The notes: a model not told the origin generated them from the letters alone. A DNA stretch of 64,000 bases from Candidatus Villigracilis proximus (GCA_016715195.1 JADKBB010000016.1:62001-126000), one strand, 5' to 3'; shown: positions 16,414 to 26,565, counted from the stretch's first letter. Numbers and translations: made by a program.

Positions 16414-18401
16414 TTAAGCCTTTTCTCCTCGAAACTGCGTTTCATATAGCTGGCTATATAATCCGCCCGTTGCGAGCAGCTCATCATGTGTGCCTTGTTC
16501 GACGATCCTTCCGCGATCCATGACCAGAATTAAATCGGCGGCGAGGATGGTGCTTAGACGATGCGCAATAACAATCGATGTTCTGCCAGCCATGACTCGT
16601 TTTAGCGCATCTTGAATTAGCGCTTCTGATTCGCTGTCGAGTGAACTGGTGGCTTCATCTAAAACCAAAATTCTTGGATTCTTTAAGATCACACGCGCCA
16701 GCGCTACGCGTTGTTTTTCGCCGCCGCTTAAGCGATAGCCGCGTTCGCCGACGGTGGTATCGTATCCATCAGGCAGGCCCATCACAAACTCGTGGATGTT
16801 GGCTGCGCGCGCAGCAGATTCGATCTCGGCTTGGGTGGCGTCCATTTTTGCGTAGGTTAAATTGGTGCGGATCGTATCGTGGAAGAGATGTGTTTCCTGT
16901 GTCACCATGCCGATCGAGGCGGCCAGCGAATCGAGAGTCACATCGCGCAGATCGTGACCGTCAATGCGGATGATTCCGCTGGTGGGATCATACAAACGCG
17001 GGATGAGATATGTCAGCGTGGTTTTGCCGGCGCCGGACGGGCCGACGCGTGCGATCAACTGTCCGGGGGCGGCTTTAAAGGAGATCCCCTCCAAAGCGAC
17101 TTCACGTGCCTGGGATGTTTGAGCAGCCTCAGGTGAGTCAGATGCGGGTCTTTCATCCCGATGATTGACCATGGACGATTGACCATTCTTTCCATGGTCT
17201 GCGGTCCATCGTCTGTGGTCTTCTTTCCACCTGACATGACCGCTGTGACATTTGCCATGCTGCCATAGCGTTTGACTTCGCTGAGCATGATGTTTTCGTT
17301 GATCGAATATTTGAAGCTGATATTTTCAAAGGCGAGTTCACCTTTGACATCTTTGAGAATGAGCGCGTCTTTTTTTTCTTCGATGTCATGCGGCAGATCA
17401 ATGATCTCGAAGACGCGTTCAAAGGAAACCATGCTGGTGCTGAATTCAACGGGTGCGCCGGCCAGGCCTTGCAGTGCGCCGTATAATGTGCCGAGATATG
17501 AACCGAATGCGACGATGGTGCCGATGGTGAATTTGTCTTCGATGACGAGCCAGCCGCCATACCCATAGACGAGCGCTGTGCCGACTGCGCTGACCAGACC
17601 GATCATGACAAAGAATGAGGAGCCGATCACTGCGCGTTGAATGCCCATGTCGCGTACACCTGCCGCCCGTTGACGGAAGCGTTCTCCTTCGTCGTTGCTG
17701 CGCCCGAATAATTTGACGAGCAATGCGCCGCCGATGTTGAGTGTTTCATTCATGTGCGCGTTCATCTGTGCGTTGAGATCCATGGCTTCACGGGCAATGA
17801 CTCGCAAACGTTCTCCGAGTCTGCGGGCGATCAAAATGAATAAGGGCAGAACGAGTACGCTGCCAAGGGTTAATCTCCATTCAAGCGAAAGCATGACGAT
17901 CAGGATTGCCGCAGCTTCGATCAGGTTGGTGGCGATTCCGACAATGGTGTTGCTGATGGCATTCTGCGCGCCAACGACATCGTTGTTGAGCCGGCTCATC
18001 AATTCGCCAACTTTGGTGTTGGTGAAGAAGCGCAGACTCATGCGCTGCAGGCGGACAAAGAGCGCCACGCGCAGATCGTAGATCACACCTTCGCCGACGG
18101 TCACATTTAGTTTGCGTTGAATTACGCTGATGCCGCCGTTCAATAATGGCACAAGCAATAAAGCCAGCGCGAATATCACCAGTTTGTTGACATCCTTGTT
18201 GGGTAGAATCGTGTCGATCAGTTGACGAAAGATCAACGGTGTGAACACGCTCAGCGCTGAACTGGCGAGGATGGTTAATAACATGCCAGCAATATGCCAC
18301 CAGTATGGTTTTGCGTATGTGAGCACGCGCAATAAAAGTTCTCTTGTGACCTTGGGCTTTTCGTCGCCCTGACGCATTGATGTGAACATGGCTCTGTGCA
18401 T
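16414..18401 (-). CDS. ABC exporter, fused permease and ATPase, frame broken
   Basis: This is a full-half-transporter of the MsbA/LmrA type, about 660 residues. An N-terminal six-helix transmembrane domain spans roughly residues 35-330. The nucleotide-binding domain has Walker A GPSGAGKTT, signature LSGGEKQR, Walker B ILVLDEATSSLD and the H-loop IAHRLS. The two halves are in different frames that meet at about 17160-17200. There the linker contains an inserted palindromic repeat (17164-17220). The net length is 3n+2. Substrate unknown. It is probably a homodimeric exporter, since no second half is adjacent. Confidence 0.85.
17164..17220. repeat. Interleaved palindromic repeat (copy 2), inside the ABC exporter gene
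   Basis: GACCATGGACGATTGACCAT is followed by CCATGGTCTGCGGTCCATCG, giving nested GGTCCATGGAC-type stems like those of copy 1 at 9595-9646. It falls in the linker between the transmembrane and ATPase domains and coincides with the frame change of that gene. Confidence 0.6.
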
Positions 18402-18495
18402 GGGGTGGTCCTTTTGTTGGATGGTTTTTAGTCTAGTAGTTATAAGGCTGTCAGGGTGATTCGGTCAACTGGAGGAATGGGGAGGTTGTGGGAGT

Positions 18496-18531
18496 CTATT
18501 TCAAGTTCGTTAATAAATTAACTTGAAATAG
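18496..18531. repeat. 12-bp perfect inverted repeat upstream of the ABC exporter
   Basis: CTATTTCAAGTT (18496-18507) pairs with AACTTGAAATAG (18520-18531) around a 12-base AT-rich loop. It lies in the 492-base gap 18402-18893, in which I see no gene. It lies about 95 bases upstream of the exporter start and could be an operator. Confidence 0.45.
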
Positions 18532-18893
18532 AACCTTGAAGGATATCCTTTGTACCTGTTAATGTATTGCAAAGAAAACCTGATGATCTTCACAAAGCAG
18601 GTTAAATTACGCCTGTATCCCAAATGCTGTTATTTTAGGGCTGATGGCAGGTGCTATAACAATAGCCGCTGTCTCTTTTTTATATTCATCTTGCCGGCTG
18701 GCATACGATAATTTATGTTTCAACCCTTAAATCCATAATCGAACGACTGTATTTTTAAATCTGAAATGCCGGTCTGGTTATCCGAATCTGGCCACAGACT
18801 ATATAATGGACTTTAAGCGAAATCCAAGTTTTGGATTTCCGCCTTTCAAGAGATAGTTTTTTCAGTGTATTCCCATCAAGAGGAGATAGAGCC

Positions 18894-19280
18894 ATGCAAA
18901 AGAAGACCGTTGTAAAAGACAAGGTGAAACAGGACAAAGGTAATCGAAAAAAATATAAGATCGAGAAGGATAATAAATCTGAATCAGATTTGACAATTGA
19001 AATTGTCGATGATGGTGATTATGAAATTGAAAAACTAAGCATTGATGGACTGCCGACCCACATGGCGGACGGGAATCCGATCCGCTGGATCAATAATTTT
19101 TTTATTAAGAAAAATGGTCAATACATCAACCAGAGATATTTCGTTACATTGCCCCCGGTTGGCAAGTCACGTATTATTATCTTTGATGGAAAGGGCGATC
19201 CCTATTATTACACGGGTGAAGTCAAGGACAACACCATCGAGTTGACCGATGGCGACCCCGCGATGGGTGCATGGCCCTAA
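18894..19280 (+). CDS. Hypothetical protein, 128 residues
   Basis: The start is the ATG at 18894 with AGAGGAG upstream. A strongly basic N-terminus (residues 1-25) is followed by a beta-rich region with many Asp/Gly turns (DDGDYEIE, DGKGDPYYYTGE). There is no signal peptide or membrane span. I do not recognise the family. It converges on the large cyclase gene, with which it overlaps by 4 bases. Confidence 0.55.
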   Translation: MQKKTVVKDKVKQDKGNRKKYKIEKDNKSESDLTIEIVDDGDYEIEKLSIDGLPTHMADGNPIRWINNFFIKKNGQYINQRYFVTLPPVGKSRIIIFDGKGDPYYYTGEVKDNTIELTDGDPAMGAWP

Positions 19281-22200
19281 TCTTTGTTTATTAATTTATA
19301 TAGGTCTCGCCGCCATGGGACATTTTCTACATACATGCGGCGCGCTTCTTCAGATCTTAGTTTTGAGACCTGCGTATTAAGTAATTGTTTCGCGTTTTGC
19401 AAAACGACATTACTGCGCAGGTCTTTTGTTTTATCCAAAACCTGAAAGACCGCCAGATAAATACGCAAAGGTTCTTCCGCCCCTTCAAACTGCGGATTTA
19501 TCTGCATATATTGCAGAACCTGTTCCGCTTCTTTTTGCGCAAGAACTTCATTGCCGGTTTTCAAATAGGCATTGATCAGTCCGGCATGTGATTCGGCAAT
19601 TAAAACGGGGGTGTTTATTTCGAGTCTGATCTCAATACTCTTTAAAAACATTTGCACTGCATCATCGTATTTGGCATTTAATATACAGGCATAGCCCAAG
19701 TAAAAATATGCCCAACTGTCTCCAAGACGGTCGCCGGTTTTTGTTGAAAACTCAAGCGCTTTTTGCGCCCACTTGAGCGCATCCTGCGCATGTCCCTGCC
19801 CGCCAGCAGCCGCGCTCAAGTTAATATAGGTGCACATTTCCATTGAACGATTACCGATCTCGCGCGAAATGATCAATGTCTGCTCGTGATAGGCTGTTGA
19901 AGCGGAATAGTCACCCAGCAAGCCGGTGAGCCAGCCCAGGTTTGTTAGCGCAAGGCCTTTGCCGCTTACATATCCCAATTCCTGAAAAATAAAATAAGCC
20001 TGCTCGAAGTAATCCCGGGCGGTGGAAAAATCTCCCTGAGATAGGCCTACTGTATTTGCGAGATTATTCAAAGCCTTTGCTTCAAGATATCTGTCTTTTA
20101 CCTCACGCGCAATCGCAAGCGCCTGTTCATGGTATTGCATGGCAATGGTTGGATTTTCTGTTTCCAATGAGACCAACCCAAGCGAGGTTAACGTACTGCC
20201 TTCGCCCCTGCGGGTTTTTGTCTTCACAGCAAAGGCGAGGGCATCTTTTGCATATTGCAGGGCATCAGAGCCTTTGCCTGTTCGTAAAAATGCATTGGGC
20301 AAAACCAGATAAATGGCAAGAAGAAGATCGTCATCGTGAGCCGCTTCTGCGAAATCTTTTGCGCGAAGCGCGTAGGTCAGCACATTTTGAAAGTCTCCCA
20401 CAGCGGAAAAACAATATGCGCGACGTACCAGCGCGCGCGCCAAAAGACCATCATCTTTTAACAGGGCAGCCAACTCTTCGAGAATGTCGAGGTTTCCCAA
20501 TTGTTCAGTGGGGTTGCTGATATTGTAATAACATTCCACTCGTAAAAGCATCAGGTCAAATTTTGTACGCAGATCATCAGATGATACAAGAGCCAAAGCG
20601 CGCGAAAAATAATCAATGGCCTGTTGATTTTGATACACACCTAATGAAAGTCTGCCAGCCAGACTCAGGTAGTGAAGCGCCTTCTCTTTTATCTCTGCTT
20701 TTTCAGCGTGATATGCCAGTTCGCCATAATGCGGTTCAAGATCGTCGCGATAGATAGTCTCCATGGCTGCGACAGCCAGCCCGTGCAATCCACGTTGACG
20801 TGCCAGCAGCTGCATTGAGTAGGCGGCATCACGCAGCAAGGCATGACGGAAAATATATTCGATCTCGGTCAGAGGCGCCCAGATGTTCGCATTCTCTGCC
20901 TGCGCAATATGATGGGAAATTTTTTCGTCGGCGTGCAGCATTTCACCTAAAATACGCACTTCAAATTCGCGTCCAAGTACCGATGCGGTCTGGACGGTCT
21001 CTTTCACCTGTTGTGCCAGCCGGTCGAGACGTGCCACGAGCACTGCTCGCACGTCGGTCGGCAGTGACACTTCAACCTGCTCATTTGCAAAATATTTTCC
21101 TTCCACGTCCAAAGCCAGTGCGTTTTGTTCGGAAAGATAACGCAGGATCTGTTCAGCAAAAAATGGATTTCCATCGGCGCGTTTATCCAACAGGGTCAGC
21201 AGGGAATCTGAAACAGGGTTGCCCACAATGTCTTCAGCCAGACGGGCCATATTTGCCGAGGAGAGTTTCTCCAGTTGAATGCCATTCATCGCGACTTCAT
21301 CTAGTGTCCAGGCTGAATTACTTTCTGGACGCTGAGTGGCTATGATGGCAATGGGGTATTGTTTATCCGGCTCAGATAGCAGCGTTCGTACAAAATAAGA
21401 AAGGAAAGCGCCTGTATCTTTATCGAGCCAGTGAGTATCTTCCACAAAGAGCACCAGCGGTTTTTGCAGACTCTCCGCCCGCAGCAGAACGCTCAAGGCG
21501 ATCAAGGTATTATCGTAACGTCCTTTCGCATCCAAACTTTCATACAGCGAACCGGGCACGCTGATATTGATCAATGCTGCGAGTACGGAACTGGTTCGCA
21601 GCAATTCTGCTGCAAGTTCTGCATCAGGCGTAGCTTTGGCCAATTCCTGAATATTGCGCGAGAACGTGACCCAATTTAATTCATCAGATTGGTTTTCGAG
21701 TAACTCAAAGCGCTTCTTGAGCCAATCTGTAAATGGATTAAATGGCAGTCGTAAAATCTCATCTGCCTGACACACCATCCATTGTGCGGAGAGATCATTA
21801 AAATATTCAGAATATTGGAAGGAATGCACCAACCGGCTTTTACCAATGCCAGCCTCTCCCTTTAGAACCATTACGCCTGCGAACTGTCCCTGTTTGAGCG
21901 GATCAGAAAAAGATGCCAGAGATTCAAGCTCTCTACCGCGCCCGACCAATTCTCCCTGATAGACAGTTTCGATGACATTTTTGCGCCCGATCAATGCAAA
22001 AGCTTTTTGTTCATGTTTAAACCCTTTGAAGTGATATTCACCAAGGGGTTTGAAATTAAAATGTTTTTCAGCGCGGCGGGCTGCTTCTTCATCCATCCAG
22101 AACTCGCCTTCGCCGGCGCGCTCCATCATGCGTGCGGCGAGGTTTACGCCCCAGCCGTAGGCGGTGTAATCTTCACGTTGACTTGAACCCACAAATCCGG

Positions 22201-23200
22201 CATAGGCCATGTGATAGGAAATTCCCACACGCAATGTAATTCGAGTTCGAGTGGATAACTCAAGAATAAAATTTAATGCGCGTTCCACATCGTTTTCGTA
22301 GGCGGTTGGAGCGCCCCAAAACATTAGCAGATTAAATCCCTTGTCACCCAGATCGGGGCGTAAAAAGAATCCGCCGTATTGTTCCTGTAAAAGATATACC
22401 GTTTCCATGAACGGCGCGATCAAGGCCGCATCTGAAATACTGGCGGGAATATCAATGAAGAGATTCACGACCTGACGAAATTCTCCGGCCATCGGCAGGT
22501 GGGCAATTGAATCAGCGAGGAAAATGCCGGTTAGGTCGTCCGCAGGTTTCGGCGGAGGAAGAAGATGCGCAGTTGGTAAATCCGCGTGAATCTCTTGAAT
22601 CAGAAAACAGTCATCCACAGGAGTCGCGTGTACGGCATCCTTCAATAGTTCGTATGAAATCGGGTCGGCCACAATATCCCCGGCGTGCGCAGACTCTTCA
22701 CCCGAGACCGCGCCATTTAAACTTTCGCCGCGAAACCAGTAGCTCGCGCGTTTGCCATTAATGGATTTAAAGATCTGCCATGTTGTTTTGCCAAACCCAA
22801 TGCCCACTTTAATGCGGATGGGAAATTCGCCATACGGAGTGGATACCAACGAATTGGATTTCGTGTGCGCCTGCATGGCCGCCGCCGCAGACAAACAACG
22901 CATCATTGCCTGACCTGAATCCTGTTCGGCGGGAAAAACAGCATTGAACGCATCCCCGGCATACCCGATCACAAATCCGCCCTGCGCGAAGACCGCATTG
23001 ACCAATGGCTCGAAGACCACACGCATCATATCTGCCAGAATTTCTGCGCCGTGCGCGCCCTGTCTCGAAAGAACATCTGCCATCGTGGAAAAACCGGAAA
23101 GATCCACGAACATGGAGGCGCCCAGAAAAATTCCGTTGCTTTCTCCGGCGCGGTATTTTTCGTAAATAAATTCTGGCACAAGCTGATGTGACTGCGTCAT
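19277..23200 (-). CDS. Twin-cyclase/NTPase/TPR protein, soluble adenylyl cyclase architecture
   Basis: This is a 1307-residue cytoplasmic protein. Residues about 27-190 form a class III nucleotide cyclase domain with both metal aspartates (FVDLSG, D33; YAGDAFNAVF, D83). Residues about 245-405 form a second, divergent cyclase domain that keeps the transition-state Asn and Arg (GVNLAARMM, N353 and R357). Residues about 415-800 are a STAND/AAA NTPase with Walker A GEAGIGKS and Walker B LVLFVEDTHWLD. The C-terminal 500 residues are TPR repeats. The order matches mammalian ADCY10. Complementary residues in the two cyclase domains suggest one composite active site. The product (cAMP) and the activator are inferred. 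Confidence 0.85.
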   Translation of the reverse strand: MTQSHQLVPEFIYEKYRAGESNGIFLGASMFVDLSGFSTMADVLSRQGAHGAEILADMMRVVFEPLVNAVFAQGGFVIGYAGDAFNAVFPAEQDSGQAMMRCLSAAAAMQAHTKSNSLVSTPYGEFPIRIKVGIGFGKTTWQIFKSINGKRASYWFRGESLNGAVSGEESAHAGDIVADPISYELLKDAVHATPVDDCFLIQEIHADLPTAHLLPPPKPADDLTGIFLADSIAHLPMAGEFRQVVNLFIDIPASISDAALIAPFMETVYLLQEQYGGFFLRPDLGDKGFNLLMFWGAPTAYENDVERALNFILELSTRTRITLRVGISYHMAYAGFVGSSQREDYTAYGWGVNLAARMMERAGEGEFWMDEEAARRAEKHFNFKPLGEYHFKGFKHEQKAFALIGRKNVIETVYQGELVGRGRELESLASFSDPLKQGQFAGVMVLKGEAGIGKSRLVHSFQYSEYFNDLSAQWMVCQADEILRLPFNPFTDWLKKRFELLENQSDELNWVTFSRNIQELAKATPDAELAAELLRTSSVLAALINISVPGSLYESLDAKGRYDNTLIALSVLLRAESLQKPLVLFVEDTHWLDKDTGAFLSYFVRTLLSEPDKQYPIAIIATQRPESNSAWTLDEVAMNGIQLEKLSSANMARLAEDIVGNPVSDSLLTLLDKRADGNPFFAEQILRYLSEQNALALDVEGKYFANEQVEVSLPTDVRAVLVARLDRLAQQVKETVQTASVLGREFEVRILGEMLHADEKISHHIAQAENANIWAPLTEIEYIFRHALLRDAAYSMQLLARQRGLHGLAVAAMETIYRDDLEPHYGELAYHAEKAEIKEKALHYLSLAGRLSLGVYQNQQAIDYFSRALALVSSDDLRTKFDLMLLRVECYYNISNPTEQLGNLDILEELAALLKDDGLLARALVRRAYCFSAVGDFQNVLTYALRAKDFAEAAHDDDLLLAIYLVLPNAFLRTGKGSDALQYAKDALAFAVKTKTRRGEGSTLTSLGLVSLETENPTIAMQYHEQALAIAREVKDRYLEAKALNNLANTVGLSQGDFSTARDYFEQAYFIFQELGYVSGKGLALTNLGWLTGLLGDYSASTAYHEQTLIISREIGNRSMEMCTYINLSAAAGGQGHAQDALKWAQKALEFSTKTGDRLGDSWAYFYLGYACILNAKYDDAVQMFLKSIEIRLEINTPVLIAESHAGLINAYLKTGNEVLAQKEAEQVLQYMQINPQFEGAEEPLRIYLAVFQVLDKTKDLRSNVVLQNAKQLLNTQVSKLRSEEARRMYVENVPWRRDLYKLINKD

Positions 23201-23274
23201 GGTTCCTGATTTTACCGCTTGTTGTATAAGCGAATATAATTACTTAACTTTTTACTGCGGAGACAGGCAGTCCA

Positions 23275-23562
23275 ATGAACAATCAGATCGATAAGCGCGG
23301 AAAACTATTGGAAGAACCATTTGCGTATAAAACAACAAAAGACGGCAAGGTCTTTATCTACTGGCACGGAAAACAGATCATGCTTCTCAACGGAAAAACA
23401 GCGGACAAATTTACCGCGTCTATTGAGCAGGCCGATGCACAGCAGGCGCAGTTGTTAATGGCGCGCGTCACGGGTCACTTTAAACATGGAAATGAAACCC
23501 TAATAACAGCGAGCACAAAAGGAGTACATCATGCAGGTCATAAATATTGCTCAAAAATTTAA
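23275..23562 (+). CDS. Conserved small hypothetical protein, 3' end doubtful
   Basis: The 95-residue frame starts RGKLLEEPFAYKTTKDGKVFIYWHGKQ and carries no known domain. The last 20 residues overlap the cupin gene in another frame. Losing one A from the run at 23495-23497 would end the protein after GNEP at 23501-23503, a more natural length of about 76. I therefore suspect a single-base error. It reads divergently from the cyclase gene and leads the cupin-TPR-MOSC run. Function unknown. Confidence 0.55.
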   Translation: MNNQIDKRGKLLEEPFAYKTTKDGKVFIYWHGKQIMLLNGKTADKFTASIEQADAQQAQLLMARVTGHFKHGNETLITASTKGVHHAGHKYCSKI

Positions 23563-23887
23563 CCTTTTCAACGAACATTGGAGTCCGCGTATTGTGGGCG
23601 AGTTGAATGACTCGCATATTAAACTGGCGAAATTACACGGGGAATTTGTCTGGCATCAACACGAAAACGAAGATGAAATGTTCCTGATCGTAAAAGGCAA
23701 ACTGCTGATCAAATTGCGAGATCGTGACCTATGGTTGAATGAAGGCGAATTTGTCATTATTCCCAAAGGTGTGGAGCATTGTCCGGTGGCGGAAGAGGAA
23801 GTTCATGTCATGCTGCTGGAACCAAAGTCCACGCTGAATACGGGAGATCAACAAAACGAAAGAACAGTGGAGGCTCAATGGATCTGA
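23531..23887 (+). CDS. Cupin domain protein
   Basis: This is a 118-residue single-domain cupin. The metal-binding motif 1 (WHQHENEDEMFLIVKGKL, two His and a Glu near residues 43-50) and motif 2 (PKGVEHCPVA, His near 77) are intact. This makes it a small metal-dependent beta-barrel protein of unknown substrate. AAAAGGAG precedes the ATG. Its end overlaps the start of the TPR gene by 10 bases, so they are probably translationally coupled. Confidence 0.85.
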   Translation: MQVINIAQKFNLFNEHWSPRIVGELNDSHIKLAKLHGEFVWHQHENEDEMFLIVKGKLLIKLRDRDLWLNEGEFVIIPKGVEHCPVAEEEVHVMLLEPKSTLNTGDQQNERTVEAQWI

Positions 23888-24369
23888 TCAATACACTCGT
23901 CGAAGCAAATAAATTACGCGCAAAGGATCGGCACGAAGATGCGCGCGAACTGCTGGTGAAGCTCGCAGCGGAATATCCGACCAATCCGGTGGTTCAGTAT
24001 CGAACTGCCTGTGTCTATGATTTTCTGGGGCGTGAGCGCGATGCCATTCCGCACTATCACGCGGCGATAGAAAATGATCTGCCGGAAAACGAATTGCCTC
24101 AGGCCTATCTGGGACTGGGCAGCACCTACCGCACCCTGGGACAATATGCCGAATCAAAAAAGATCCTGACCGAAGGGTTAGATCGTTTTCCTGATGCAGT
24201 TGAAATGAAAGTATTTCTAGCGATGACTCTTTACAATCTCGGTGAAAATCATGAGGCTGTCAGTTCATTGCTAAAAGTTCTTATAGATACAACCTCCGAC
24301 GAAGGCGTTATCAGCTATGAACGCGCCATCCGCTTTTATGCGGACGATCTGAATAAAAAATGGGATTAA
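23878..24369 (+). CDS. Tetratricopeptide repeat protein
   Basis: The start is the ATG at 23878, with GTGGAGG upstream and inside the cupin end; 163 residues. TPR-like helix pairs run through the protein (VVQYRTACVYDFLGRERDAIPHY; AYLGLGSTYRTLGQYAESKK). It resembles the group-5 TPR family of short stand-alone proteins. These are expected to act as protein-interaction modules; the partner is unknown. Confidence 0.78.
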   Translation: MDLINTLVEANKLRAKDRHEDARELLVKLAAEYPTNPVVQYRTACVYDFLGRERDAIPHYHAAIENDLPENELPQAYLGLGSTYRTLGQYAESKKILTEGLDRFPDAVEMKVFLAMTLYNLGENHEAVSSLLKVLIDTTSDEGVISYERAIRFYADDLNKKWD

Positions 24370-24395
24370 GTTTTTATAAATAAGGAAAGTTAACC

Positions 24396-25036
24396 ATGCA
24401 ATTAACCAGCATCAATATCGGGCAAAAACAAACCCTGCAAAGCGGCGATAAATCAGAAATCACCGGAATCTTCAAGCAGCCTGTATCGGGACCGATTCAG
24501 ATCACGACTCTCGGCATTGCAGAAGATTTTATCGGCAGTCCCAAACATCACGGCGGACCAGATCAGGCAGTCTATGTCTATGGAACAAAAGATTATGAAT
24601 GGTGGTCAACCGAATTGGGACGTGAGGTTGATGCAGGCACGTTTGGCGAGAACCTGACCATCTCAGAACTGGAAAGTGCAAAATTCAACATTGGAGATTT
24701 TCTGCATGTTGGCGAAGTCATATTGCAAGTCACCGCGCCGCGCATTCCCTGCGGAACTTTTGCAAGGCGCATGGAAGACTCAAAATTTGTGAAACGTTTT
24801 CGCGGGGCGGAACGCCCCGGCTTGTATTGCCGCGTCATCAAAGAGGGAGTTGTGAAAACTGGTGATGAAGTCCGCGTGGAGATATACACTGGCGAAACCA
24901 TTTCAGTGACCCAAATGTATCGTGACTATTACGAAAAGATAAAAGCGAAGAAACACTCCGCAGAAACCTTGCCGCGCCGATCGCAGTCCGCGCTCGGGTT
25001 GATCTGGAAGAAGAGTTGAACAAGTTGTTAAAGTAG
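24396..25036 (+). CDS. MOSC domain protein (YiiM-like), frame broken near the end
   Basis: MOSC domains bind sulfur or molybdopterin-linked substrates. The core HHGGPDQAVYVYG and GTFGENLT, with the sulfur-carrier-type Cys in IPCGTF (about residue 125), is clear. In the frame that starts at 24396 the protein ends at 25019 with an unrelated tail. Adding one C to CC at 24967-24968 instead gives LAAPIAVRARVDLEEELNKLL and a stop at 25036, which matches the usual YiiM-like C-terminus, for about 213 residues. The gap 25037-25155 has a GCGGAC-TTTA-GTCCGC hairpin and the next promoter. Confidence 0.82.
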
Positions 25037-25080
25037 TGATATCGGATCGCGGACTTTAGTCCGCAATCCCAAAAGTGCAG

Positions 25081-25109
25081 TTGAATAAATAGAAAAAATG
25101 TTCTATAAT
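25081..25109 (+). promoter_or_regulatory. Sigma70-type promoter of the DUF4287/DUF5655 gene
   Basis: TTGAAT (25081-25086) and TATAAT (25104-25109) are separated by 17 bases, 47 bases before the start codon. This is the best-looking promoter in the window. Confidence 0.65.
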
Positions 25110-25155
25110 CGAAACATCGGCTTTCCCCCAACTTTACTAATAAGGAGATCATCTG

Positions 25156-25725
25156 ATGAGCAGCCTCGATCAAGCAGTCCAAACCCAAATCGATAACATC
25201 CAAAAGAAAACAGGCAAAACCCTCGCAGAGCTTTCCGTCATCGCAAAGAAAAGCGGACTTGCCAAACATGGCGAACTGCGTGACATGTTCAAGGAAAAAC
25301 TTGGACTGGGTCATGGCGATGCAAACGCGCTGGTTCATGCCATTTTTGCATCCGATGGAACGCGCGCGGCTGACGGCAAAAGTGGTGATGCGGTTTTAGA
25401 TGAAATCTATTCAGGCGCGAAAGCGGGGTTTCGCGTCATACACGAAAAGTTGATGAAGGAAATTAATACCTTTGGCGAATTCGAGATCGTGCCAAAAAAG
25501 GGATATGTCAGTTTGCGGCGCAAAAAACAATTTGCAATGATCGGCCCCAAGACCAACACCCGTTTTGAAGTGGGCATCAACGCAAAGGACTTAAAGAAAA
25601 ATGCCCGCCTGCTGGAACAGCCCAAAGGAAGCATGTGCAATTACATCGTTAATGTCAGCGACGCGCAGGAAGTTAATTCCGAGCTGATCGGCTGGATCAA
25701 ATCCGCATTTGAAGGAGCAGAATAA
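25156..25725 (+). CDS. DUF4287/DUF5655 domain protein
   Basis: The 189 residues have two parts. An N-terminal helical domain includes KTGKTLAELSVIAKKSGL and LGHGDANALVHAIF (DUF4287). A C-terminal domain includes KKGYVSLRRKKQFAMIGPKTNTRFEVGI (DUF5655), a fold often linked to nucleic acid or unknown binding. Both are uncharacterised. AAGGAG precedes the ATG. The DinB-like gene follows closely. Confidence 0.82.
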   Translation: MSSLDQAVQTQIDNIQKKTGKTLAELSVIAKKSGLAKHGELRDMFKEKLGLGHGDANALVHAIFASDGTRAADGKSGDAVLDEIYSGAKAGFRVIHEKLMKEINTFGEFEIVPKKGYVSLRRKKQFAMIGPKTNTRFEVGINAKDLKKNARLLEQPKGSMCNYIVNVSDAQEVNSELIGWIKSAFEGAE

Positions 25726-25729
25726 TCGC

Positions 25730-26203
25730 ATGGGAAAAAATATCAAGCAGGAAGAATTTAAGAACACATTGTCGGCCTTGATGGAAGAAACCTTTGAAAA
25801 GCCGCGCGGCATTTATCTGGATAAGGACACGTCTCTTTTTCAAACGCTCGAAACTGTTTCTGCTCAAGAGGCATCGATCCCCGTTGGGGGAAAGTGCGCC
25901 TCACTCGCCGCGCAGGTTGCACATGTCACTTTTTACATGAGCGTGCTTGAGCGCTTCGTGATGCATCACGACACCAGCCCCGCCGACTGGGGCGAAGTCT
26001 GGCGCACCGTGGAAAAGGTCACGCCTGAAGAATGGGATGCGCTGAAAAGCAATTTGAATGAAATGTACAACCGCATGAGCAAAATGTTTCAGGATAACGA
26101 AGTATGGAACGAAGACACCATGGGCGGCGCGTTGGGGATCGTGGTGCATACCGCCTATCATCTCGGTGAAATTCGTCAGGCCTTGTGTGTGTTGAAACAA
26201 TAA
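25730..26203 (+). CDS. DinB-like four-helix protein
   Basis: The start is the ATG at 25730, 4 bases after the previous stop; 157 residues. Candidate metal-binding histidines lie in AAQVAHVTFYM, FVMHHD and VVHTAYHLGEIRQA, in the positions seen in DinB/YfiT family proteins. Members are often thiol-dependent transferases or of unknown role. GGAGC lies upstream of the start, inside the preceding gene. Confidence 0.8.
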   Translation: MGKNIKQEEFKNTLSALMEETFEKPRGIYLDKDTSLFQTLETVSAQEASIPVGGKCASLAAQVAHVTFYMSVLERFVMHHDTSPADWGEVWRTVEKVTPEEWDALKSNLNEMYNRMSKMFQDNEVWNEDTMGGALGIVVHTAYHLGEIRQALCVLKQ

Positions 26204-26205
26204 AC

Positions 26206-26553
26206 ATGAAGTGGATCATTGTTATTCTGATCATTCTGAATGCCAGTTGGATGTTGGCCGACGGAAGCCGCGCCCTCGTACTCGGTGACTATGTCACGCC
26301 GGCCGGCGGTGAGTACACGGGTCAACTCGGACCGTGGGCCGGGTTCGTAAAAACAATAGGCATTGAGCCCCGTTCGACATTAATGAAAACCGTCTTCGTG
26401 GCCTATGGCCTCTCTGCATTGACAGCCGCCACAGGCTTTGGCTTGGACCAACCCTGGGGACGTAATTTGTTGATCGTTATCTCAATTTTAGGATTATGGT
26501 ATCTGCCGGTTGGCACTGCCGCAAACATGGACGCTTTAATTTGTAATTTCTGA
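26206..26553 (+). CDS. Small membrane protein
   Basis: The start is the ATG at 26206, 2 bases after the DinB-like stop; 115 residues. There are three hydrophobic segments: residues 2-16, near 62-80 and near 86-103. The loop SRALVLGDYVTPAGG-TGQLGPWA is conserved-looking. I do not assign a family. Its position in the run suggests co-transcription. Confidence 0.6.
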   Translation: MKWIIVILIILNASWMLADGSRALVLGDYVTPAGGEYTGQLGPWAGFVKTIGIEPRSTLMKTVFVAYGLSALTAATGFGLDQPWGRNLLIVISILGLWYLPVGTAANMDALICNF

Positions 26554-26565
26554 CAGGAGGAAAAC

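Noticed and set aside
18755..18937. Short reverse-strand frame in the 18402-18893 gap
   Set aside because: No ribosome site, and it overlaps the start of the plus-strand gene at 18894.
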